The notes beneath the pieces were generated by a model. It was given only the letters and a program-made list of their open reading frames with translations, did no database searches and was not told the origin of the DNA. Shown here piece after piece: positions 7,309 through 15,106 of a DNA stretch of 38,506 bases; within the stretch, counting starts at the first letter, position 1, and each line of letters opens with the position of its first letter. Origin of the DNA: a virus; the IMG/VR virus record IMGVR_UViG_3300031566_000165, positions 1 through 38,506 of that record, one strand, 5' to 3'. The position numbers and the translations under genes were made by a program.

Positions 7309-8238
7309 TCAAGCGGCGTCCATGAACAGAAGCTTGCTACGCAGAGCTTCGGGCTGCATACCGCTGAGATAACGCCAGGCGTTCTCAGGGCTGCGGTTCA
7401 TGACATCGCTGAATTGCTCCCACTGGTGTTGAGGAGCTGCACCCTGCTGCTGACCACCAACGTTGGCGGGAGGGGCAGGCATGTCGTACTGCGGCTTATA
7501 AGCCGCAGGAGCTTGCTGAGCCACAGGTGCTTCATCGATATCGACGGGAACGACTTCGGTGAAGAAACGATCGGTGTAATTAGCGAGATGATCCGGGCTA
7601 GTCAGGATCGTCTGCATGGCGTTGTGACGCTCAGTCAGATTGTCAAACTCGCCAGCCTGATTGATCAGAAGATCTTCCAGTGCGCAAGCGTACTGGTTCA
7701 GGATGCCAGGAGCCTCAATACCGAAGTGGTTAACGACGGCTTGAGTTGCGTCGCTGAGACCGTTGGCGCCGTTCGTCTGGGCCGTAGAAGCCTGAGAGGA
7801 AAGCGGGGTCTGTGAGGCGTTGGTAGACGAGGTCTGCGCTACCTGCTGTTCCTGGTAAGCCCAGGGCTGGGCCTGTAAATTCTGACTGTTCTGTTGAGTA
7901 GCCAGCTGAGGTGCCGCCTGGGAGAGCGACTGTGGTGCCTGGCTGAGGGATTGCGAGTTGACCTGGGACAGGACCCGCTCCAGGGAACCCATCGCTGCTT
8001 CCCAAGGATTGCTCGGGGAGGAGCTGGACGTTAACTGGCTGAACTGGTTGCTGGAAGAAGGGACCGTAGCCGGTGCCACCTGCGACGGCGGTTGGGCTGT
8101 AGGTACCGAAGCTACCGCCGGGGTAGCTGTTTGCGCCACCCACTGCGGGTAGGCGGTTGAGCCCTGGTCCGAGGTTGCCGCCGGGGCTGCCGCCGGGGAG
8201 ACCGGGCTCGGGGTCGAAGCTTGGATCTGCTGGCTCAT
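7309..8238 (-). CDS. Scaffold-like Gln/Ser/Pro-rich protein overlapping the portal gene
   Basis: A 309-residue protein. Residues 1-165 are a disordered Gln/Ser/Ala/Pro-rich region. The C-terminal part contains ordered, mostly helical segments (AVVNHFGIEAPGILNQYACA, about residues 167-186; SPENAWRYLSGMQPEALRSK near the end). Position between portal and capsid, acidic helical C-terminus and disorder fit a capsid scaffolding protein or an assembly protease partner; this is inference. The first 509 bp overlap the portal gene's 3' end in another frame, so either both frames are translated or the true start is internal (ATG about 83 codons in, near 7992). The Shine-Dalgarno sites at both candidates are weak. 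Confidence 0.7.
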   Translation of the reverse strand: MSQQIQASTPSPVSPAAAPAATSDQGSTAYPQWVAQTATPAVASVPTAQPPSQVAPATVPSSSNQFSQLTSSSSPSNPWEAAMGSLERVLSQVNSQSLSQAPQSLSQAAPQLATQQNSQNLQAQPWAYQEQQVAQTSSTNASQTPLSSQASTAQTNGANGLSDATQAVVNHFGIEAPGILNQYACALEDLLINQAGEFDNLTERHNAMQTILTSPDHLANYTDRFFTEVVPVDIDEAPVAQQAPAAYKPQYDMPAPPANVGGQQQGAAPQHQWEQFSDVMNRSPENAWRYLSGMQPEALRSKLLFMDAA

Positions 8239-9970
8239 AGCTACCCGAGTAGGTTAATTCTTCCGCTAGGTGATCGAATGTCCTGTAAAGGAGCGGAGTG
8301 ATATTCAGTCTAGGATCAGCCGCAAGCGGTTGGTTAGGCGCAAGCGGATGTGGAGACTGCAACATCTGGGATAATAATACCAGAAATTGTTGCATTGCAG
8401 ATTGAGTCTGTTGCACCATGCGGAAGGGGAAACCCTTCAACATTTCAGCTCTTTCAGAGTCAGTTTTTTCGGGGAAAAGGAACTTCAGAGCTTCGACGCT
8501 GTGTACACCTAACTCCTGCAGGTTCCTGACCACGACTGACTTCTGCTGCACGTCATATGCAGTGTCCTCGTAAACATCTCCCTGATATCGGTAATCAACT
8601 TCTCGATCACCATCCTCAGGAAGACCCACCACGCCTAGTGGTACTTTGTTTTCCGCGAGAGCTTGTTTCATAACCGCATCGAGTTTTTGCTCGAAGCGCA
8701 TTACGGCTCTTTGATACTTCTCGGTTGCTTCTTGATCCGCGTCATTAGCGGGCGGTTTGGGTTCTTTAAGCCCACTAGCCAGCAAAAATGACTCACGGAA
8801 GATAGTCTCCTGGTGATAAATCATCATCTCCAGAAGACGGCAGAAACCGTAGATAAGGAAACTCTTATTTTTACGAAGTGCGGTCGCTTGGGCACGACCC
8901 ATCAGACCTTTGATCTCAGTTGCCGTGGCACCCGCCGAAATAGAGATCTCGTCAACACCGCCAAGAGCTGTACGAATTTCTTCTCGCAAAAGCAACGTGT
9001 AACGGTTCATATCACCGTTAACCGGGTCTGGCGTCATGTAACCGACGCGATCAGACGCCTCAACGTTGGCGATGATCCGAGGAACTCGGAGACCACCGCC
9101 CATAGCAGTGCCAAAAGGCTCGCTTACTCGAGTAGAGGGCGAGTCCATGCCCGCAAAACCACTCTGACTGCTGATGGTCGGGCGGAAATTGCTCTGGCTA
9201 TCACCTGCTTCGACCAGATCGCTACGAGGACGAGAGCTGATGAGCGTGGGGTTACCGAAAAACTCGATATTTTTGGCGATATTGCGAGTCAGTTGGTCAT
9301 GAAGCACGATCTGCTCCATGAAGGGGTCGAATTCACCCTCACCTTCCGTCCCACTTGCGCTGGGTTTGTTTAAAACCTCCACAGCGGGGATAAACCCAAG
9401 CGTATTGGGGCGATTTTTGGCTGGAGTTAGAACAGAACCCGGTTCTAAGTCGAAACTAAGCTCTGTATCAGTCTCAATCTCACTAATTGTTTCGGCAGTA
9501 ATAGAAAGTCGGACGTATCGCTTGTTTTGACCGGACGTAGTGCTCGGTAAACCAAGGCTACCCGCCTTAACCTTGTAGCTATAGATAATGATGACTTCTT
9601 CGACCTCACCATTCAGGTCGTGATAGACCCGGTACTGGTTCTTGTTGAAGAAATAGATTTGATATTTGAGTTTTGCGTCTGGCCGAAAGTAAAAAAGACC
9701 GCAACCGTCGATTAAAAAGTTCCGAATAATCGCTGGAAAGCGAATATCGATCTTATTGAGGGTAATTACATCGTCGAGAAACCTAGTTCGACTCTTATAG
9801 GTGTCTTGATCGCAGTAAAAAGTCAGACCCTTCTTGATCATCAAGAGGACCATCTGCTGAATATGACTCAGCACAACCATCGTGGACGATTGGCTGCTTC
9901 GATCCTGAGTGCGAGCCGCCTCAAGAATCTCTGAAAACCTATTTCGAGTATCTGCGGAGGCGGTCGACAT
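7730..9970 (-). CDS. Portal protein
   Basis: A 746-residue protein, the size of large phage portals such as that of N4. The portal forms the dodecameric ring through which DNA enters and leaves the capsid and to which the terminase docks. Portal-like signs are the N-terminal wing region (QYRVYHDLNGEVEEVIIIYS), the segment EQIVLHDQLTRNIAKNIEFF (about residues 215-234) and, after a Gly-rich loop, REEIRTALGGVDEISISAGA followed by a long Arg/Lys-rich helix typical of the portal stem. The last 170 residues are Gly/Pro-rich and probably disordered; that part is encoded in DNA shared with the scaffold-like gene. The gene starts at ATG 9970 in AT-rich spacer DNA. Confidence 0.88.
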   Translation of the reverse strand: MSTASADTRNRFSEILEAARTQDRSSQSSTMVVLSHIQQMVLLMIKKGLTFYCDQDTYKSRTRFLDDVITLNKIDIRFPAIIRNFLIDGCGLFYFRPDAKLKYQIYFFNKNQYRVYHDLNGEVEEVIIIYSYKVKAGSLGLPSTTSGQNKRYVRLSITAETISEIETDTELSFDLEPGSVLTPAKNRPNTLGFIPAVEVLNKPSASGTEGEGEFDPFMEQIVLHDQLTRNIAKNIEFFGNPTLISSRPRSDLVEAGDSQSNFRPTISSQSGFAGMDSPSTRVSEPFGTAMGGGLRVPRIIANVEASDRVGYMTPDPVNGDMNRYTLLLREEIRTALGGVDEISISAGATATEIKGLMGRAQATALRKNKSFLIYGFCRLLEMMIYHQETIFRESFLLASGLKEPKPPANDADQEATEKYQRAVMRFEQKLDAVMKQALAENKVPLGVVGLPEDGDREVDYRYQGDVYEDTAYDVQQKSVVVRNLQELGVHSVEALKFLFPEKTDSERAEMLKGFPFRMVQQTQSAMQQFLVLLSQMLQSPHPLAPNQPLAADPRLNITPLLYRTFDHLAEELTYSGSYEPADPSFDPEPGLPGGSPGGNLGPGLNRLPAVGGANSYPGGSFGTYSPTAVAGGTGYGPFFQQPVQPVNVQLLPEQSLGSSDGFPGAGPVPGQLAIPQPGTTVALPGGTSAGYSTEQSEFTGPALGLPGTAGSADLVYQRLTDPAFLSGFYGPDERRQRSQRRNSSRR

Positions 9971-10003
9971 TCATTTATTAGATAAGTGGACCCTTAGTCG
10001 GGA

Positions 10004-10162
10004 TCATTTTTTAGAACTCATCGCCTTAGCTTTGCGTGCCTTAGCGAGCGCGTCCTTACGCTTCTGATTTTTACCTTTAAGCTCTTCCCCGCTAGGAGCT
10101 TTTTCTTCCTCACGCTTCTCTTCGAAACGCTTGAGGAGTTCGGGAGGCATCTTATCAGCCAT
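10004..10162 (-). CDS. Micro-protein, Lys/Glu-rich, 52 aa
   Basis: The reverse complement from ATG 10162 gives MADKMPPELLKRFEEKREEE and continues Lys/Arg-rich to TGA at 10004-10006. Its start overlaps the stop of the upstream GT17 gene by 8 bp, a typical translational coupling, and the portal gene starts 33 bp further on. It is highly charged and helical with no membrane segment. Family unknown; the tight packing between two sure genes is the main support. Confidence 0.6.
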   Translation of the reverse strand: MADKMPPELLKRFEEKREEEKAPSGEELKGKNQKRKDALAKARKAKAMSSKK

Positions 10163-10967
10163 CGGGAAGAAGATACTTTTTCACTCTGTCCAGTTTAACC
10201 GCTTCTTCGGGCAAATCCTCGATGGGGTACCTAGTTAATAGATGATCTTCTCGGCCAAGCATGTCCGTGGCACCTTCTTGAGGCACAAAATTAGCACACA
10301 AAGCCTGTACCTCAGGACGATCCCAGATGTAATGCTCTGCAATAGAGCTCAACTTACGTGCTCGTTGCCCTGGAGTACCCATCCAGCTGAAGTGCCAACC
10401 CGCATCGCGCAAACCGATAAATTTACGATTCGGTTGCTCACGAATACGGGTTAAAGACCCGTGGTCTTTGAGTGTGCCAACAGTACACGCGGTCGCACAT
10501 CGCCATTCGAACAACTCCCCTTCAGGCGAGAACAGCTGAAGGTCAGCACGTCCATAGTGCATAGACATATTCAGACCGAAGATCTTGGAGGGGTTCTCTG
10601 AAAGAGCACTCTTTAGATCGTCAAAACAGTCCCAGTTAGGCAGCTCATCGCAGTCAGAACAAATAAAGACTGCATCTTCCGGTAGGAAAAAGAGTGCCTT
10701 AGCCAGTGCGTCCCTCTGACCACGCTCTCTAACCCAAGGATCAGGAGCTTCCTCCTGAGATGGGAGTTTTACCTCAAGGACTTGGATGATATCAGAGGGT
10801 AGTTTGAGCTCTGAAATTGTGTCCTTGAGAGTAAAAGGCTTAGGGTCACCTCTATGAGTTCTATCACCCTCGGCGATAATGAAACCGTCAACGTGGTCCT
10901 TGAGGGCATTTATGCGGAGCTCAAGTAACTCTTTCTCGTTGAAGTAGGTGAAGGTGTCAACAAGCAT
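10155..10967 (-). CDS. GT17-family glycosyltransferase (copy 2)
   Basis: A 270-residue protein with the marks of glycosyltransferase family 17 (the beta-1,4-mannosyl-glycoprotein N-acetylglucosaminyltransferase family). The N-terminus is VDTFTYFNEKELLELRIN; residues 28-40 follow the FIIAEGDRTHRGD pattern; the metal/nucleotide-sugar motif is ICSDCDELP (about 102-110); and the conserved core GWHFSWMG follows near residues 189-196. It should transfer a sugar from a nucleotide donor. The acceptor is unknown and could be a virion protein or a host surface glycan. It is a paralogue of the adjacent upstream gene and overlaps it by one base (TGATG), so the pair is co-translated. Confidence 0.88.
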   Translation of the reverse strand: MLVDTFTYFNEKELLELRINALKDHVDGFIIAEGDRTHRGDPKPFTLKDTISELKLPSDIIQVLEVKLPSQEEAPDPWVRERGQRDALAKALFFLPEDAVFICSDCDELPNWDCFDDLKSALSENPSKIFGLNMSMHYGRADLQLFSPEGELFEWRCATACTVGTLKDHGSLTRIREQPNRKFIGLRDAGWHFSWMGTPGQRARKLSSIAEHYIWDRPEVQALCANFVPQEGATDMLGREDHLLTRYPIEDLPEEAVKLDRVKKYLLPDG

Positions 10968-11773
10968 CAGGCAGGAAGCAGGAACTTGTTTACGCGGGGG
11001 AGCGTGAATATGCCCTCAGGAAGTTTGTCGAGAGGAAAACTTTCAATAATGTGATCCTCTCTGCCGAGCATGTCTACGCCACCGGGCGTCGCTGAAAACT
11101 CAGCACATTTTTCCTCAACGTCAGAGGTGTCAGTTTCCCAGTGGGCGTAGGACTTCAACTTAGCCAGTCGGCGGTCTTTGTCCCCCATCCAGCTGAGGTG
11201 CCAACCAGCATCAAGTTCCCCGAAAGTCACATAGTCAGTCTCAGCTCGCATAGATGAGAGCGTGCTGTGAGCTTTAAGAGTATTTACTGTCGCAGCAAAG
11301 GCGTTACGCCAGTTGAAGGGAGAACCGTCGGGAGTGACTAACTGGCGATCAGCACGTCCGTAGTGCATCGACATGCTTAGCTTTACAACCTTGCCAGGGT
11401 TTTCCTCAACAGTCGAAACAAGATCGTTTAATTTATCCGGATTGGCTATCTCATCAAGATCCGAACAGATAAAGACGGCGTCATCAGGGACCATATGCAG
11501 TCCCACACTTGCTGCATCCCGCTGACCCCGCTCTCGTAGCCACGGGTCTGGAGCTTCTTCCTTGGAGGGAAGCTCTACGTGTAGGACTTGAATATTATCG
11601 TCTGGAATACCGAGTTCTTTAAGAGTCTCCAAGCAAGTAAACGGTTTCTCTTCACCTCTGTGCGTTCTATTCGCTTCGGTAATAAGGAAACCGTCAACGT
11701 GCTTCTCTAGAATGCGGATACGCAGCTCAAGAAGCTCCTTCTCGTTGAAGTAGGTGAAGACGTCTAAAAGCAC
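10967..11773 (-). CDS. GT17-family glycosyltransferase (copy 1)
   Basis: A 268-residue paralogue of the next gene with the same landmarks: an N-terminal DVFTYFNEKELLELRI, then FLITEANRTHRGEEKPF, ICSDLDEIA (about residues 101-109, the metal-binding acidic motif), MSMHYGRADRQL, and GWHLSWMG. The two copies share these blocks but diverge elsewhere, so the duplication is old or the copies have different acceptors. The family transfers sugars from nucleotide donors. The gene begins in the 32-bp spacer after the 97-aa gene and is coupled to copy 2 by a one-base overlap. Confidence 0.88.
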   Translation of the reverse strand: MLLDVFTYFNEKELLELRIRILEKHVDGFLITEANRTHRGEEKPFTCLETLKELGIPDDNIQVLHVELPSKEEAPDPWLRERGQRDAASVGLHMVPDDAVFICSDLDEIANPDKLNDLVSTVEENPGKVVKLSMSMHYGRADRQLVTPDGSPFNWRNAFAATVNTLKAHSTLSSMRAETDYVTFGELDAGWHLSWMGDKDRRLAKLKSYAHWETDTSDVEEKCAEFSATPGGVDMLGREDHIIESFPLDKLPEGIFTLPRVNKFLLPA

Positions 11774-11805
11774 GCTGGCAGCATCAAGACTGCCAACATA
11801 CTAGT

Positions 11806-12099
11806 TCAACCTGCTTCAGTTAAGTACTTTCCTGCTCGACGTTTAGCCCTGGACATAATTTCTCTGTCTTGCTCAAGGGCGTCAACGGGACCCTCGACAC
11901 CATCGCCGTAAGTAACAGTCGGAGTAGAGGGTGCTTGAGGAGTGGGTTGCCCGATCAGTTCAGAATCTTCGTCAGCCGACATCTGAGCGAAAGCCGAGTC
12001 AGCAGTTTGATTAGCCCGACGCTGTTGGTCAGCTGCAAAAACTTGATCCTGGTAGGCCTTAGAGAAGTTAAAGGCGTAGGGAACAAATTGATTAGCCAT
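11806..12099 (-). CDS. Hypothetical small virion-type protein, 97 aa
   Basis: A 97-residue protein, polar and probably helical at both ends, with a Pro/Thr-rich linker (GQPTPQAPSTPTVTYGDG). It begins MANQFVPYAFNFSKAYQDQV. It overlaps the upstream gene by one base (TGATG) and lies between two clear families of genes. I do not recognise a family; composition and context suggest a minor virion or assembly protein. Confidence 0.7.
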   Translation of the reverse strand: MANQFVPYAFNFSKAYQDQVFAADQQRRANQTADSAFAQMSADEDSELIGQPTPQAPSTPTVTYGDGVEGPVDALEQDREIMSRAKRRAGKYLTEAG

Positions 12100-12371
12100 C
12101 AGTAAAGCACCTTGACACTGTCGACATTGCCGCCGCTAATAGCTGTGGCTGCGAAGGGAAGTACCTTGTTTGCACCAACCTCAGCAAGAATCCACTGGCC
12201 TGGAGCGTCGTTCAACTCGATGTAAAAGGTGTCGGTAGCGTCCCCTTCGATATATAAACCACGGCAGGTACTAAACCGCTTCTCCCCGTCAGCAGGTGCC
12301 CAGGCAAAACCGCTCGCATACGGCAGACTGGCCTGCTGAGGAAAGACAGAACCAAAAGCGCGGATATCCAT
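12099..12371 (-). CDS. Small beta-rich virion protein, 90 aa
   Basis: A 90-residue protein with the pattern CRGLYIEGDATDTFYIELND, a Gly/Gln-rich turn, then LPFAATAISGGNVDSVKVLY at the C-terminus. This two-sheet layout (surface strand, acidic loop, ending in a valine/tyrosine strand) is familiar to me from small phage head or tail structural proteins of 90-100 residues that sit near portal genes, though I cannot name the family. It is coupled to the next gene by TGATG. Confidence 0.72.
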   Translation of the reverse strand: MDIRAFGSVFPQQASLPYASGFAWAPADGEKRFSTCRGLYIEGDATDTFYIELNDAPGQWILAEVGANKVLPFAATAISGGNVDSVKVLY

Positions 12372-12394
12372 AAGTAAGAAGCCTCAGTAATAGT

Positions 12395-12616
12395 TTAACC
12401 TTCTTGCTCAGCAATTTCGATGAGCTTGTTTATATACCATGCACACTTTTTGAGATCCTCAACACCGTTCTTGTGCTCGGTGCGCCATAGATACTTAATC
12501 GCCGAACCTCGGCAAAACCCTTTAAACCCTTCAGGTCCAAGAGACGCCCTCAGAGCATCGATGCATTCGATCTCACCTTGATTGTAATGAGACGGATGAG
12601 AGACACGATCGCTCAT
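12395..12616 (-). CDS. DUF3310 domain protein
   Basis: A 73-residue protein matching the DUF3310 (phage SaV-like) consensus. It has HPSHYNQGEIECIDAL (about residues 7-22), then GFCRGSAIKYLWRTEHKNG and DLKKCAWYINKLI. The domain is common in tailed phages, often near nucleotide-metabolism or replication genes; its biochemical role is not established. Its start overlaps the end of the upstream gene by 4 bp (ATGA). The length is typical of a single-domain member. Confidence 0.92.
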   Translation of the reverse strand: MSDRVSHPSHYNQGEIECIDALRASLGPEGFKGFCRGSAIKYLWRTEHKNGVEDLKKCAWYINKLIEIAEQEG

Positions 12617-13530
12617 ACAACGAACATCTCAGAAATATCCATGAGGGTACCATCCTCATCAGCTAGAAGCGTGCTGTACTTTTTATCTAAATGCTCCACT
12701 AGGCCACAGGGGGCGATGACAACCTTATCTTTGTCTCTCACAACTGGCACCACTCGACGATGTTCCTGCCCTTGCCTAAGTCCCTCAAAGGCAAGTCCCA
12801 TAGAACTTCTGTCGGCAATCGGCCAACAACGGTGACGAGTCAGTTCGAAACTTCTGGCTGAGTCACAGCTCTGCGAATAGATATAAGTCTCCGCCATCTT
12901 CTGATCCAGGACCATTAGACCCATGTAGGGGTTACCCAGAGAGACAAAACCCAGGAGATTCAGCGTGGGCGTCAGATACGCCTGCACTTGATAAGGTCGA
13001 TCACCCCAAACATCTGGCGTAGGTCCCGTCAAACGCCATTTTCTGTAGTTATCAAACGGAACGCATTTATGGTCGTACCGCTCATAACGGCAGAAACCTG
13101 GCTCAAGATTTAACGGCTTAAGGAACTGACGGTAAGTTAACCAATAGATATAGTGCTCACTGGTGAACACCATGTCATTTTCGCTGTAGACATAGATGTC
13201 ATAAGACTTGGTTTCAACAGCCAACTTCAGTGTCGGTTTGTGTGACCAGCAAAGAGCAAACCCCTGATACTCAGGACCCGCAACCAGAACACACAGACTC
13301 AGTGTCTCGAGGTTCGGTTCAAGAACCGCTAAGAGGGTCTCCTTATCCTGTTTGTGCTCATGATCGATATAGATAAAAACATCCTTTTGAGCAGCAGGGA
13401 TCTCCTCATAACCCCTCAAGACCTCTAAGAGCTGATCGACACGTGAAAGTGGGTCGTGAGCGGTGATGTTGAACATCACCCTGTAAGTGTTCATTACAGC
13501 TGCGTCGTAACGCCAGGATTCCACGATCAT
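12613..13530 (-). CDS. Probable GT-A-fold glycosyltransferase, 305 aa
   Basis: A 305-residue protein with a Rossmann-like start (TYRVMFNITAHDPLSRVDQL) and a buried strand followed by an acidic motif, DIYVYSENDMVF (about residues 111-122), where the E-x-D would bind metal and nucleotide-sugar as in GT-A enzymes. The rest contains many Tyr/Trp residues, as in sugar-binding sites. The family is uncertain; GT2-like or an unclassified phage group are both possible. The ATG at 13530 lies 3 bp after the terminase stop codon, so it is probably co-translated; a second candidate start is 12 codons downstream (MNTYRVMF). Confidence 0.7.
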   Translation of the reverse strand: MIVESWRYDAAVMNTYRVMFNITAHDPLSRVDQLLEVLRGYEEIPAAQKDVFIYIDHEHKQDKETLLAVLEPNLETLSLCVLVAGPEYQGFALCWSHKPTLKLAVETKSYDIYVYSENDMVFTSEHYIYWLTYRQFLKPLNLEPGFCRYERYDHKCVPFDNYRKWRLTGPTPDVWGDRPYQVQAYLTPTLNLLGFVSLGNPYMGLMVLDQKMAETYIYSQSCDSARSFELTRHRCWPIADRSSMGLAFEGLRQGQEHRRVVPVVRDKDKVVIAPCGLVEHLDKKYSTLLADEDGTLMDISEMFVV

Positions 13531-13533
13531 TGA

Positions 13534-15057
13534 TCAGTACTCCGTGTGGTAGTTACCACGGCGCTGCAGGAAACACACGAGGTGTGTATAAGCGTCAAGC
13601 AAGTCGTCGTGAGAGGTGGCACCGATGTTAATAATCTGATCAAAGAGCTGATCAAATCTTCGAAACCGGTTGAAGACCACCTTCTTGTTCTCCAGAAGCC
13701 CAAGGGTACCCCTGAACCGAGCGATCTTGTCTCCTCTGAAGCCTTTCACTTCATGAATGTGAAGATTCCCAAGGCCCCACTCGTTCAACATCACTCGTTT
13801 TAGATCTGCTGCAAGCGATGCTTGGTAAGCCACGGACTCAACCACAAGGCTGCAGGTGGAATACGTAGGGAAGTACTGCCCTTCAGTGTTTTCTTGAAGA
13901 ATCCCCCACTCAATAAGCATCTTGCACAAAAGATCGATCTTCTCAAGGTTCCCAATCGATCGAACCTGATGGGCATCAATGATGTAGTACTGATCTTTGA
14001 CTCTCCCTCCAAGAACAAAAGCGGTGTAATCAGAGGTTTCGTTCTTACTCGCTGAGAGGTCGATTCCGACAGCAAGAGAATCAAACTCCGTAACAACATC
14101 TCCCTTCACCAGGAGATCTGGCGAAAGGATCAGATCCGAAGTCATCACTGGTTGCTGCTGGTACTGGAAGGCGAATGCCACGGGGTCCAGCTCCTTCTGC
14201 CCGAGCAAGTACTCAACACTCCACTGCTCAGGCCAATAACTCACAGCCTCACCAGCGTTGTCATATGTAAGTGCTTCCTGCTGAACCTGCTTCCAGCCCT
14301 TCTCAGGCACGAACATCGTTTTATGGATGTCGAGGGGGTGGAATCGAGTACCTAGGCAGATAGCTCGACCACCTTCAAAAATAATCGGAGCGATAACCGA
14401 GCTCCAATTACCGTTCATCTCCTCCCTAATCGAAGGGTTTTTAATGTCAGTGCTCGATTTAATAGGGTCATCCACGATGACCAAGTGGGCACGTTTCGAC
14501 GTGATCGAGCCTCGAAGACCTGTTGCTCGGAGGGTAAATTCTTCATCGCCCACTCGGCTGATGCCTGCGTAGTCGAAATCGATCGACCAACCAATATCCG
14601 ACTGCATGCCAGCACGCAGTTGAACCTTTGGGAAGATTTTCTTAAATGTTGCAGAGTCGATGATCTGCTTAATAATTCGACTCTTCGGAATTGCTGTAGC
14701 GATGTTGTATGAGCAGTAAATGATCTGGAGCGGAAGGCCAGCAGTTGTATGCCTACCGATAATCCAGGCAGTGAACATATTAAGCACCGTGGACTTTGCA
14801 GAGCCTCGTGGAGCAAGGATGTCCAGATTGGAGCCTGCAATATCTAGTAAGTATCTATTGCTCTCACCTGTAATCAAATGCTTGTGCCACTCCAGCATAT
14901 GAGCTGCAGGAGCTTTATCCATAATGGTACAGAACGTATGGAAGTCCTGTGATGCTCTAGTAAATATAGTATCTAACTCAGGTGCATCTGACTCAACAGC
15001 CTTAATAGCTCTAAGTTTTAGAGCACGTCGATACGCAAAACTCTCTCTACTCGGCAT
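13534..15057 (-). CDS. terL: Terminase large subunit (ATPase/nuclease)
   Basis: A 507-residue protein with both terminase domains. The packaging ATPase has Walker A LAPRGSAKST (residues 81-90) and Walker B HLVIVDDP (191-198). The RNase H-like nuclease has GIDLSAS (331-337), VVESVAY (405-411) and the final acidic SHDDLLDAY (482-490). It pumps viral DNA into the procapsid through the portal and cuts the concatemer. All catalytic residues I expect are present. It is the first gene of the long minus-strand morphogenesis block and starts 50 bp from the divergent GT4 gene. The small terminase subunit is not obvious; the 176-aa gene at 17602 is one candidate. Confidence 0.95.
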   Translation of the reverse strand: MPSRESFAYRRALKLRAIKAVESDAPELDTIFTRASQDFHTFCTIMDKAPAAHMLEWHKHLITGESNRYLLDIAGSNLDILAPRGSAKSTVLNMFTAWIIGRHTTAGLPLQIIYCSYNIATAIPKSRIIKQIIDSATFKKIFPKVQLRAGMQSDIGWSIDFDYAGISRVGDEEFTLRATGLRGSITSKRAHLVIVDDPIKSSTDIKNPSIREEMNGNWSSVIAPIIFEGGRAICLGTRFHPLDIHKTMFVPEKGWKQVQQEALTYDNAGEAVSYWPEQWSVEYLLGQKELDPVAFAFQYQQQPVMTSDLILSPDLLVKGDVVTEFDSLAVGIDLSASKNETSDYTAFVLGGRVKDQYYIIDAHQVRSIGNLEKIDLLCKMLIEWGILQENTEGQYFPTYSTCSLVVESVAYQASLAADLKRVMLNEWGLGNLHIHEVKGFRGDKIARFRGTLGLLENKKVVFNRFRRFDQLFDQIINIGATSHDDLLDAYTHLVCFLQRRGNYHTEY

Positions 15058-15070
15058 GTTCTTTAAAAAA

Positions 15071-15088
15071 CTGTCTGTATACTGTCAG
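15071..15088. promoter_or_regulatory. Palindrome between divergent terL and GT4 genes, possible shared -10/operator
   Basis: The 49-bp spacer between two divergent genes holds CTG-TCT-GTATAC-TGT-CAG, a nearly perfect palindrome centred on GTATAC. TATACT (plus) and TATACA (minus) both resemble -10 boxes, so one element could serve both directions. No convincing -35 box is present, so an activator, a phage factor or a repressor site are possible readings. Confidence 0.4.
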
Positions 15089-15106
15089 AAAGATTTTAAC
15101 CCTGGC

